Assembly: GCA_963850525.1 (NCBI GenBank)
Contig: CAWKLQ010000004.1
Span: 1,178,001-1,242,000, forward strand
Origin: JAEMQF01 sp963850525
GTDB lineage: Bacteria > Pseudomonadota > Gammaproteobacteria > Burkholderiales > Burkholderiaceae_C
Length of the DNA: 64,000 nucleotides
Reading direction: 5' to 3'
Both the position numbers and the translations under genes were made by a program. Shown here in pieces: positions 7,985 to 15,745 of this stretch. The notes under the pieces were generated by a model. It did not search any database. It was not told the origin of the DNA and was given only the letters and a program-made list of their open reading frames with translations. Each line of letters begins with the position of its first letter. The stretch's first letter is position 1.

Positions 7985-8906
7985 CGCGTTGGCGCTGGAC
8001 CAGCCAATGGCAGCAGCGAGCGGCACGCCCTTGATGCTGGCCATCGAGGCCATCGAAGAAGACCCTGCACAGCCGCGCCGTGAGTTCGACCCGGAAGCGC
8101 TGCAGCAGCTGGCCGACACCATCGCCGCGCGTGGCGTGCGACAGCCGGTCTCGGTTCGCACGCATCCCGAGCAGCCAGGCCGCTGGATGCTGAACTTCGG
8201 CGCCCGGCGTCTGCGCGCGTCAAAGCTGGCCGGCAAGACGCTGATCCCCGCGTTCGTCGACGAGGCAGCCGACAGCTACGACCAAGTGATCGAGAACGAG
8301 CAGCGTGAAGGGCTCAAGCCGCTGGAGTTGGCGCTGTTCGTGCAGCGGCGTTTGGAAGCCGGTGACAGCCAGGCCGACATTGCCCGCCGCCTCGGCAAGA
8401 GCCGAACCTTTGTCATGTATGCCACCGCGTTGATTGATGCGCCGGATTGGCTGATGAACGCCTACCGCCAAGGTCGGTGCCGAGGGGCACGTGAGCTTCA
8501 CGAGCTGCGGAGTCTTTACTCCGAGCATCCCCAGCCAGTGGAAGACTGGATCAAGACGACCGAGTCGATTTCTCGCGACCGCATTGCCGCCTTGAGGGCA
8601 GACCTCGCGAAGCCGGCCACTGCGCCTCTGCCCACCACTGCTCCGGCGACTGGTGCGATTGACTCGACCGCCGAAAGCTCGACCCGGGCCTCGAGGTTGA
8701 ACGGCGCAACGGGCACACCGCCCCGCTGCAGTTCGGGCACGAGCCGCCTTGCGCTGCAAGCCGATCTTGACGGCCAGGTGGTTGAAGTGGCGATGGATGA
8801 GATGCCAGCGCGTGATGGGGATGTTCACGTCCGGCCCGTCTCGGGCGGCGTAGTGCTCCACGTTGCTGCAGCGAGGCTCACGCTGCTTCGTGTCGTCGCG
8901 CGATAG
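7968..8906 (+). CDS. parB: ParB-type partition protein / nuclease-fold DNA-binding protein
   Basis: The 312-residue product has the ParB N-domain: EAIEEDPAQPRREFDPEAL, then a GVRQPVSVR strand, N-F-G-A-R-R-L-R (the GERR-type CTP motif, here GARR), and VIENEQREGLKP. An HTH follows (DIARRLGKSRTFVMYATAL) with a C-terminal segment ending in beta strands (ALQADLDGQVVEVAMDE). It overlaps parA by 17 bp. It should bind centromere-like sites and partner with ParA. A candidate site could be the shared 28-bp palindromes, but nothing links them directly. The C-terminal ~30 residues may have drifted but keep the family's VAAARLTLL ending. Confidence 0.88.
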   Translation: MALDFDALALDQPMAAASGTPLMLAIEAIEEDPAQPRREFDPEALQQLADTIAARGVRQPVSVRTHPEQPGRWMLNFGARRLRASKLAGKTLIPAFVDEAADSYDQVIENEQREGLKPLELALFVQRRLEAGDSQADIARRLGKSRTFVMYATALIDAPDWLMNAYRQGRCRGARELHELRSLYSEHPQPVEDWIKTTESISRDRIAALRADLAKPATAPLPTTAPATGAIDSTAESSTRASRLNGATGTPPRCSSGTSRLALQADLDGQVVEVAMDEMPARDGDVHVRPVSGGVVLHVAAARLTLLRVVAR

Positions 8907-8912
8907 CCGGTT

Positions 8913-8942
8913 GTCAGACTGTCTTACACGACCGTGTCTGAC
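8913..8942. repeat. Inverted repeat just after parB
   Basis: GTCAGAC (8913-8919) and GTCTGAC (8936-8942) are perfect complements with a 16-base loop, starting 7 bp after the parB stop. Being in the 299-bp gap before the mobilisation genes, it may be the transcription end of parAB or part of oriT. No poly-T follows. Confidence 0.4.
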
Positions 8943-9063
8943 GACCGTCGCCCTGTCCGTTGAGTTCCCGAAGTCCCCGCCGGTTGCCTTGTCCCCTGAG
9001 GGCGCCTGTGGCCGTCATCGCCGCGCGGTTTGACCTTCGGCGCTGCAACACACGCTGACGAGC

Positions 9064-9091
9064 GCGATGGAAATCGGCCGAAATCCAACGC
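9064..9091. promoter_or_regulatory. 28-bp operator-like motif, copy 2
   Basis: It keeps GCGATGGA at the left and GAAATCCA-N-CGC at the right; 22 of 28 positions match copy 1 at 6935. It lies about 115 bp upstream of the mobilisation accessory gene, in the presumed promoter/oriT region. Confidence 0.55.
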
Positions 9092-9205
9092 GAGACATCA
9101 CCTGATCCTCGATGAAGATGAAGACATGGTTGATTGCAGGATAGGCGCGGTGGCGCCGTTGTCGGACACGCCGGGCGTGTCGGGAAGCAAGGGGCTCAGG
9201 GGTTC

Positions 9206-9778
9206 ATGGCACGTACGTCACGGGATCGAATCAGCGTCGACTTGCGCGGCTTGAGGGCTGCGCTGTTCGAGCAGGCTCGCACGCGTGGCATCTCGCCGTC
9301 GGACCTGGTTCGTGCGGCCCTGGCCACTGCCCTCGACCGGGCCGAGCCGTCGATCACTGAGCGATCTGCACCCGGCGCTGCAGCGTCTTCCGAAGATCGC
9401 GTGCGGCTGTCGCTTCGCATGAGCCGCCGCGATGCCCTGGCCACGATCACGGCGGCACGCGCCGCCGGGCTGTCGCCAGGCGCCTACGTGGCCGGCCTGA
9501 TCGCCGACGTTCCCGTGCTCACGAGCGGCGCCGCACGCGCCGACCATCTGGCGTCACTGATCGCTTCCAGCGCCGAGCTGTCCACCCTCAGCCGCAACCT
9601 GCACCGTCTCACGAGCTTGTTGCGCCAGGGCTCTGTCCGCGCCGCCCAGGAGTACCGCGAGATGCTGGACACGGTGGCGGATGACGTTCGCGAGCACCTC
9701 ACGCTGGCGGCCACCGTCCTGGCCGACCTGCGCCCGCGCCACGGCCGTGCGCCGGCGGCACCAGATCAACACGCGTAG
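9206..9778 (+). CDS. Relaxosome accessory (MobC/TraJ-like) protein
   Basis: The ATG at 9206 was chosen because the protein then opens MARTSRDRISVDL, a ribbon-helix-helix-like start (I-S-V-D-L-R..LFEQARTRGISPSDLVRAAL) of the kind seen in plasmid relaxosome proteins. The 190-residue product continues with a second conserved block: RAAGLSPGAYVAGLIADVP, and 'ELSTLSRNLHRLTSLLRQGS', the MobC-like helical region. It lies 18 bp upstream of the relaxase. Its role would be to bind oriT and recruit or position the relaxase; oriT is probably in the 8907-9205 gap. Confidence 0.78.
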   Translation: MARTSRDRISVDLRGLRAALFEQARTRGISPSDLVRAALATALDRAEPSITERSAPGAAASSEDRVRLSLRMSRRDALATITAARAAGLSPGAYVAGLIADVPVLTSGAARADHLASLIASSAELSTLSRNLHRLTSLLRQGSVRAAQEYREMLDTVADDVREHLTLAATVLADLRPRHGRAPAAPDQHA

Positions 9779-9796
9779 CACCTGCAGGAGAGCACC

Positions 9797-10765
9797 ATGC
9801 CCCAACGGCCCAACATCGACGGCGTCCTGATCCAGTGGGGCGACCGGCTCTTCTATCCGGGCAACCGCATCGTGAGGGTGGCGCCGCAGCCGAAGCTGGT
9901 GGCAAACCTGGCCCGCCGGCGTGCGGCGGCGATTCGCGCGCGCATCGAAGCGACGGTTGTGCGCCGGGCGCCGCAGGTGATGGTCAAGGTCACCGGCGGC
10001 GGGCGTGGCATGCAGGCTATCGCGGCGCACTTCCGCTACATCAGCAAGAACGGACGGCTCGACATCGATGACGAGCGCGGCGAGACGATGCGCGGCAAGG
10101 ACGCCCTGCACGAACTGGCCGAAGACTGGCGCCTGGGTGGCACCCTGATCGACGACATCGGTAACCGGCGCGAGGCCTTCAACATCATGCTGTCGATGCC
10201 GCGCGGCACCGACCCGCTGATCGTGCAGCGCGCGGCGCGCGAGTTCGCGCAGGCCGAATTGGTCGAGCACAAGTTCGTGATGGTGCTGCACGACCACCAG
10301 GCCAACCCGCATGTGCACATCAGCGTGCGGGCCGAGTCCAAGCACGGCAAGCGGCTGAACCCGCGCAAGGCTGACTTGCACCGCTGGCGCGAGACCTTTG
10401 CCGAGAAGCTGCGAGGCTGGGGCGTTGACGCCGAGGCGACGCGGCAGGCCAGCCGCGGCAACGCCCGCAACTACGAACCGCTCTGGCGGGTGAAGGCGGG
10501 GCAGGACGGGCGCCTGCTGAAAACAACACGCGCCCGGTTCAAGGCAAGCCCAGCGTCAATCGCCAACCGTGCGGAAGCAGTCGAGGCATGGGGCCACATC
10601 GCCAGGGCGTTGGCTGCGTCGGCTGACCCAAGCGATCGTGGCTTGGCACAGGCCGTCGCTCGGTTCGTCCGCGAGACGCCGGCCGTCACTTCGCCGAACC
10701 GCGAGAACAGGGCCCGGTTCGTGCCGATGCAGGGCGAACCAAGAGGTCGAGAATACGAACGGTGA
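9797..10765 (+). CDS. Relaxase (VirD2-like / MobP-type nuclease)
   Basis: CAGGAGAG precedes the ATG. The 322-residue protein has the HUH three-histidine motif LHDHQANPHVHI (H165, H172, H174), the FRYISKNG block at 79-86 typical of VirD2-like relaxases, and a candidate nicking tyrosine at Y20 in DRLFYPGNR. It should cut and bind covalently the transferred strand at oriT and be delivered through VirD4. It is compact, lacking the C-terminal helicase/primase of larger relaxases; a separate LPD7 protein is encoded at 26.3-27.4 kb. The gap downstream to the next gene (about 200 bp) marks the start of cargo zone 1. Confidence 0.88.
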   Translation: MPQRPNIDGVLIQWGDRLFYPGNRIVRVAPQPKLVANLARRRAAAIRARIEATVVRRAPQVMVKVTGGGRGMQAIAAHFRYISKNGRLDIDDERGETMRGKDALHELAEDWRLGGTLIDDIGNRREAFNIMLSMPRGTDPLIVQRAAREFAQAELVEHKFVMVLHDHQANPHVHISVRAESKHGKRLNPRKADLHRWRETFAEKLRGWGVDAEATRQASRGNARNYEPLWRVKAGQDGRLLKTTRARFKASPASIANRAEAVEAWGHIARALAASADPSDRGLAQAVARFVRETPAVTSPNRENRARFVPMQGEPRGREYER

Positions 10766-10973
10766 CGCGATGCATAGAGCGAGGCCAGGGGTACGTGCTC
10801 TTCCGCTGACCAGCTTTCTTCCGCCCGATGCTGCCCCGCCCCTGGTGTCCCGGTCTAGTCATTTGCGAGGTGCTGGCGAGGCAAGTAAAACGCGCGGTCT
10901 TGCATGGGTGCGCTCGCTGGGGGGGGTACGGAGAAATGGCTGCGCTTTACCTGGCAGAATCCGAAACTAGAAC

Positions 10974-12524
10974 ATGACGCGGCAAAAACCCATTCCGGTG
11001 ATCGACTTGTTCGCAGGGCCGGGGGGGCTTGGCGAAGGTTTCACGTCGATCGCCGATGGCCGCGGCGACCGTCGCTTCGCCGTCAAGGTTTCCATCGAGA
11101 AGGAAGAGGTCGCGCAGCGCACACTCTCGCTACGGGCATTGTTCCGTGCGTATCGAAAAGGGGCGGCCCCGGACTGCTACTACGACTACCTTCGCGGAGA
11201 CATTTCCAGGCAAGAACTCTTCAGCCACCCGTCAATCACGGAGGAGGCCCGTGCGGCGGCGGCCGAGGCGCGCTGCGCGGAACTGGGCAAGACACCGCCC
11301 GCAACGGTGGACAAGTGGATCGAGGACGCGCTGGAAGAGGCAAGCGAGTGGGTCTTGATAGGCGGCCCACCCTGCCAAGCCTACTCGGTTGCTGGACGTG
11401 CGCGTCTGCGCCCCGGGAACCTCGTGAAGTTCGAGGCAGACAAGCGCCACTTCCTGTACACCGAATATCTCCGGATCATCAAGGAATTCGGGCCCTCGGT
11501 GTTCGTGATGGAGAACGTCAAGGGCATGCTGACGTCCAGGCACGGGGGCCAGTTGATATTTGATCGAATCCTGTCGGACCTCGCCAATCCGGGAAACGGT
11601 CATCGCTATCGGATTCGCTCGCTGGTGGTGGATGGTGAGGAGCTCACGCCGCAGGACTTCGTTATCGAGGCCGAGAAGTTCGGCGTGCCGCAGTCGAGGC
11701 ACCGGGTCATCTTGTTCGGCATTCGCGAGGACTTGGCGCAAGCGACTCCCGCTCTGACCAGGCAGCCTGGCCGATTCCTGTTGTCGCCTTCGCCGAGGAA
11801 GGTCTTGATCGAAGAGGCGCTGTCAGGGCTACCCCCTCTGCGCAGCAGGCTGTCTCGCGAGCCCGACTCGCACGAATCGTGGCTCTCTGTGCTGAAGAGC
11901 GCTCCCAGTGGGCTCAAGGACTGGCGCAGGCCGTTACGAGCCGCTTTGGCACTGGACATGGAGCTAGCATGGCGCAAGGCGGGCGCCTTCGAGTCCTTTG
12001 GTGGAAGGTTCGAGAAGCAGCATGTCGGATTTGATTCCATGCCCGCCGAACTGGCAGCGTGGCTGGACGACCCGAAGGTCGGTGGAGTGTTGCAGCACGA
12101 GACCCGCTCCCACATGCGATCGGACCTGCACCGCTACATGTTTGCCGCGTGCTTCACCGCCTCGCAGCACTACTCGCCAAAGCTGCCGCTGTTTCCGCCA
12201 CGCCTTGTCCCAGCCCACGAGAACATGGACGACGCCGCCGTCCCTTTCCTGGATCGGTTCCGTGTGCAGTTGAAGGGTGAGCCTTCGACGACGGTGGTGT
12301 CGCACATCTCGAAGGACGGGCACTACTACATCCACTTCGACCCGGCTCAGTGCCGCAGCCTGACCGTACGTGAGGCCGCGCGCCTTCAAACGTTCCCGGA
12401 CAACTACTTCTTTGAAGGTAACCGGACGCAGCAGTATTGGCAGGTCGGCAACGCGGTACCGCCCCTGTTGGCCCGCAAAGTGGCCGAAGTGGTCCTCGAC
12501 TTTATCCAGGCATCGCGCCGCTGA
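10974..12524 (+). CDS. dcm: DNA (cytosine-5) methyltransferase
   Basis: The 516-residue product has the C5-methylase motifs in order: I DLFAGPGGLGEGF (11-23), IV GGPPCQAYS with catalytic C134, VI MENVKG (179-184), VIII GVPQSRHR (237-244), IX-like RSLTVREAARLQTFPD and X YWQVGNAVPP near the C-terminus. The spacer of about 110 residues after motif I and the long recognition region differ from short Dcm enzymes. It faces vsr, overlapping it by 23 bp at the 3' end, the usual pairing of C5 methylase and Vsr repair. It is probably the modification arm of the MORC/Z1 unit. Its ribosome site is weak. A run of eight G at about 10,919-10,926 lies upstream. Confidence 0.93.
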   Translation: MTRQKPIPVIDLFAGPGGLGEGFTSIADGRGDRRFAVKVSIEKEEVAQRTLSLRALFRAYRKGAAPDCYYDYLRGDISRQELFSHPSITEEARAAAAEARCAELGKTPPATVDKWIEDALEEASEWVLIGGPPCQAYSVAGRARLRPGNLVKFEADKRHFLYTEYLRIIKEFGPSVFVMENVKGMLTSRHGGQLIFDRILSDLANPGNGHRYRIRSLVVDGEELTPQDFVIEAEKFGVPQSRHRVILFGIREDLAQATPALTRQPGRFLLSPSPRKVLIEEALSGLPPLRSRLSREPDSHESWLSVLKSAPSGLKDWRRPLRAALALDMELAWRKAGAFESFGGRFEKQHVGFDSMPAELAAWLDDPKVGGVLQHETRSHMRSDLHRYMFAACFTASQHYSPKLPLFPPRLVPAHENMDDAAVPFLDRFRVQLKGEPSTTVVSHISKDGHYYIHFDPAQCRSLTVREAARLQTFPDNYFFEGNRTQQYWQVGNAVPPLLARKVAEVVLDFIQASRR

Positions 12525-12960
12525 TCGATCCCAAGGTTTCGTCGCCTTCGATCCATTCGGCGAGCTTCGCCGGAAGGGCCGCAGCGATAGTCGAGTCCCT
12601 GGTCGCGCATTCCCAGCAGACCAACACACGCCATCCGACGGCGAGCAGGGCGCCGATCGCCACCTGATCGCGCTCGGCGTTGCCTGCTAGCTTCGCGCGC
12701 CAGAAGTGCGGTCGCGTCGAAGGTAATTTTGCGTTCTTGCATCGCGCGTGCATGTGCCAGAAGCAGCCGTGGACGAAGATCGCGATCTTGCGCCCGGGTA
12801 TGACTATGTCGGGTCGTCCCGGCAGGTCGCGGCGATGCAACCGAAATCGGTAGCCCGCAGCGAACAGCGCCTTGCGGATAACGATTTCGGGCTTGGTGTC
12901 CTTGCCTCGGATGCCGGACATCATCCGGCTTCGCACGGCGGGGCCGACGACATCGGTCAC
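12502..12960 (-). CDS. vsr: Very-short-patch repair (Vsr) endonuclease
   Basis: The 152-residue protein has the Vsr core with MSGIRGKDTKPE near the N-terminus, RPDIVIPG giving catalytic D51, and VHGCFWHMHARC with H64, H69 and the zinc-binding cysteines. These residues occupy the same numbers as in the E. coli enzyme. Vsr nicks 5' of T:G mismatches arising by deamination of 5-methylcytosine, so it is the partner of the facing C5 methylase. In the MORC/Z1 gene neighbourhood, Vsr-fold proteins could also serve as the restriction nuclease, which the sequence alone cannot decide. It starts 9 bp after the AIPR stop and is the last gene of the minus-strand unit. Confidence 0.92.
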   Translation of the reverse strand: MTDVVGPAVRSRMMSGIRGKDTKPEIVIRKALFAAGYRFRLHRRDLPGRPDIVIPGRKIAIFVHGCFWHMHARCKNAKLPSTRPHFWRAKLAGNAERDQVAIGALLAVGWRVLVCWECATRDSTIAAALPAKLAEWIEGDETLGSISGAMPG

Positions 12961-12969
12961 GGCGCAAAC

Positions 12970-14744
12970 TCAGCGAACCTCGGGAATGTTTTTGGCGGCG
13001 GCCGAGTACGTGGCCCCGAGCACGGCCTCTCGGCACTCAGGACGTTTGGCCCACTCGGAGATCATGCGACCGCCTGCGGTGCGCTGCAGGACATCGTTGA
13101 CCTCGCGCGCCCAAGTCGCGATCTGCGCCATCAATTCGGTTGAGCCGCCCTGTTTGGCCCATACGCGCTCGAAGTCGATTCGGTCGCCGAGCTTTGCTGA
13201 GGCAACAGCAACCACGTAGGCTGCGACGTTCGCCTGGAAGGCCTGGAACATCGGCCGGACAAGTTTTTGGGTGTCGCGAAAGAGCTTTGCCTTGGCGATC
13301 ATCACTTTGTAGTTGTCCGCCGTCGGCAACTGTGCCTCGCCGCCGTCGGGTCCGGAGATCGATTCCATGAAGCGGTCGAAGTTTTTCTGCGAGCCGAGGC
13401 TGACGATGTCGGGCTTCTTGTCCCACGCATTGACGTACTTGGCCAAGTCCGTCTTTGTGATCTTGCGCGCGGGCGGAACGGCCTCTTTGAGGTCCCTGAG
13501 TTTCGCTGGGGTTGTGCCCTTGCGCATGAGCATGGTGTTGTAGCTACCGGCGGCCCGTTCGTAGAACCAATACGATTTGCCGTCGGGGCATACCACTGCT
13601 TGGGACAGCCGCTCGATTTCGATGTGGAAGGGTTTGTTGGCGGACAGGTCAGATTGCCGAACGGCATTCTGGCTGTTGGCGAAACGCGAGATGTCGGAGA
13701 TGAGTGCCTCTTCTTGAGTAGGGTCCTGCGCATGCATGACGATGATCTTCGCGGGCACGCGCACACGGCTGAGGTCGGTGTCCGGATGCTTGCGCTTGGT
13801 GAAGTAAATGGAAGCAGTGGTTTGGCCGCCATTGACGATCTGCAGGCCCTTGATCCAGGCGATGCCAATGGCGCCGTCGATCGTCTTGCCGAAGTGCAAC
13901 TGGTCGGCGACGATCACGATGCCGTTGTTGTAGGCCATGAATCGACCGGGTTCGTTCCTCAGCGTGCTTTGGATGCCAGCGTTCACGCCCTTGCTCTTGA
14001 CGCTGAGGAAGGAACGGACATTTGCTTCAAGAAGCCTGGGGCCGTGCTGTTCATAGATCAGTCTCAGAGCTTCCCGGGGAAGGCCGCCAAAGCGTAGCCA
14101 TAGTCCTCCTGATCTCCGGGGACGAATACGCACGGCAACGGCGAGCCCGAGACCTCCGTGAAGTCGATGACCAGTTCGTCGCGAGGCTTGCCTTCTGACC
14201 AGTGCCGGTGGAGGCGCTCGATATCCATGACTTCGAGCCGGACGGCCTTGCCGCTGACTTCGATGGTCGCGAAGCTCTTGGACTTGGCGACCTTGTCCGT
14301 GAGGACATATATGCGTATCTGCTCCAGCCCGTTGTAGATGGCCTGGAGGACCTCCGCCAGCGAACGCGCAGGCTGGGTGGGGTCGAGCCTCTGAGCCATC
14401 TGGCCTTCGGCGCAGAGAGTCAGAAATCGCAGGCACTGCTTTGCAGCGGCCTGTGTGTCCGCGTCCGAAATTGGTGTGGGAACGTCCACGCCTTCGTAGA
14501 GGCTGACAAACAGATCGAGCTGATCCTGGTCGTCGGACAGCGCATAACCGCTAAGGCGGAGGATGGCGTTGCGGATCGTGCCCTGGAAGTGGCATGCCTC
14601 GGGCTCGAACGTCATTCCGATGTCCGACATGTGTCCCATGACGATCTCCGAGAACACGATCTCGGCATAAGGCGAGCCGTCGATCATCTGGGCGCGAACC
14701 TGTGCCTGTGTCTCAAGCAGGAATTCCGGTAAATCCATTTTCAA
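12970..14744 (-). pseudogene. AIPR (abortive infection phage resistance) protein, one frameshift
   Basis: The N-terminal part (14744 to about 14080) starts MKMDLPEFLLETQ and ends ..DQEDYGYALAAF before a premature stop. The C-terminal part resumes in the next frame at about 14080 with LPREALRLIYEQHGPRLLE and VRSFLSVKSKGVNAGIQ, the core AIPR block, then RFMAYNNGIVIVAD and IVNGGQTTASI. Adding one C in the GGCCTTCCCC run (around 14080-14086) joins them into a ~590-residue protein of normal family length. Downstream sequence is intact to the stop at 12970, so the lesion is recent or an error. Its 5' end overlaps the PD-(D/E)XK gene by 4 bp (ATGA). AIPR proteins are linked to abortive infection and modification-based systems. 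Confidence 0.85.
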
Positions 14745-15745
14745 AGGGCTCCCAATTTCTTCAAGGCGTCCTCGACGCCAACGCTGTCCCCAAGCGAATT
14801 GTCGAGGTCGATGTCATACGTCGCTCGCAAGACGCCGGCAGGTACGCGACCGTGGGTCAGCCGAGGAACGCCCCCACCGACCTCCACAACTCGAATGGAT
14901 GCGATCTCGAATCGTCGGGGATAGCGGTCGGCGTGGGCGTCGAAGTAGCCGGCCCTCAGCATCCGTTCGGAGAGCATCCTTCTGGCTTCGGGGTCGGAGG
15001 ATGCCGTCGCTCGAATCGAGGAGACGAAGTCGGAGAGAGTTCGCCCCGCAGCGACTTGGCGCAGGCGCACGCCAGCAACAAACAAAGGTTGGCGGATCGA
15101 ATCATCGAGTTGCTCAAGCGAGCCGATCCGGGCGGGGAAGCCGGTCGATGACACTGTTGCCTTGACCTCGATCGCGCCGGTGCCCAGTTCGAAGTCCTGG
15201 ACTCCGTCGAGAGGTCCGAGCCACGCCTCTACGGCCAGCGCCGGCGGCACGCCCGCCTCGAGGATTGCCGAAAGTATCGAGAGCTCACCGATGAGCCCGA
15301 TCTCGGATTCCGGGCTCAGAGCCTGAGCGCCTTTTCGCATGAACTCCTGCCAGGCACGCACCCGCCCAAGGAAGACGCGCAGCAGGTGGGGCTCGCCGGC
15401 GCCTGCTTGGGCATCCAGCGCGCCGCATACATCGCAGGACATCGCCAGAAAGAGATCGATGCTGCCCGACTGCTTGCGCGTCAGCGCGAGCCAGGTATTC
15501 CCGTCGCCATGAGGATCGACGCGCTCGACATTGAAGCCGTGCCCCTCGGGGAGATTCTCGGCGGCAGGGACGGAGGCAGAGGAGAAGCCGACAAGCAGCG
15601 CCTCCTCGTTGCCAGGAAACCTCCTGCCGGCGGTCAGCGCGCACGGTCCTGCCGGCGCGATCGGGATCGTCCGCCAGCCTGCACCCTCGGCCGCCCCGAC
15701 CAGGGAGTTCCAAGCCAGGAGGAACTCGTCACTCGGCCGGGCCAT
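14741..15745 (-). CDS. PD-(D/E)XK motif protein (PF14390/DUF4420)
   Basis: The 334-residue protein has the DUF4420 layout: SEIGLIGEL (148-155, acidic E154), LDGVQDFELGTGAIEVKAT with D184 and E193-V-K195 as the PD-(D/E)XK active site, and an ordered C-terminal half. It starts inside the Z1 gene (17-bp overlap) and ends overlapping the AIPR start by ATGA, so the three are one tightly coupled transcript. In known Z1/MORC neighbourhoods this protein is a candidate nuclease for cleaving DNA that lacks the self-modification. All catalytic residues are present. Confidence 0.88.
   Translation of the reverse strand: MARPSDEFLLAWNSLVGAAEGAGWRTIPIAPAGPCALTAGRRFPGNEEALLVGFSSASVPAAENLPEGHGFNVERVDPHGDGNTWLALTRKQSGSIDLFLAMSCDVCGALDAQAGAGEPHLLRVFLGRVRAWQEFMRKGAQALSPESEIGLIGELSILSAILEAGVPPALAVEAWLGPLDGVQDFELGTGAIEVKATVSSTGFPARIGSLEQLDDSIRQPLFVAGVRLRQVAAGRTLSDFVSSIRATASSDPEARRMLSERMLRAGYFDAHADRYPRRFEIASIRVVEVGGGVPRLTHGRVPAGVLRATYDIDLDNSLGDSVGVEDALKKLGAL

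Noticed and set aside
10919..10926. Run of eight G as a phase-variable switch of the methylase
   Set aside because: It lies outside any recognisable reading frame and more than 40 bp from the start; no evidence for slippage.
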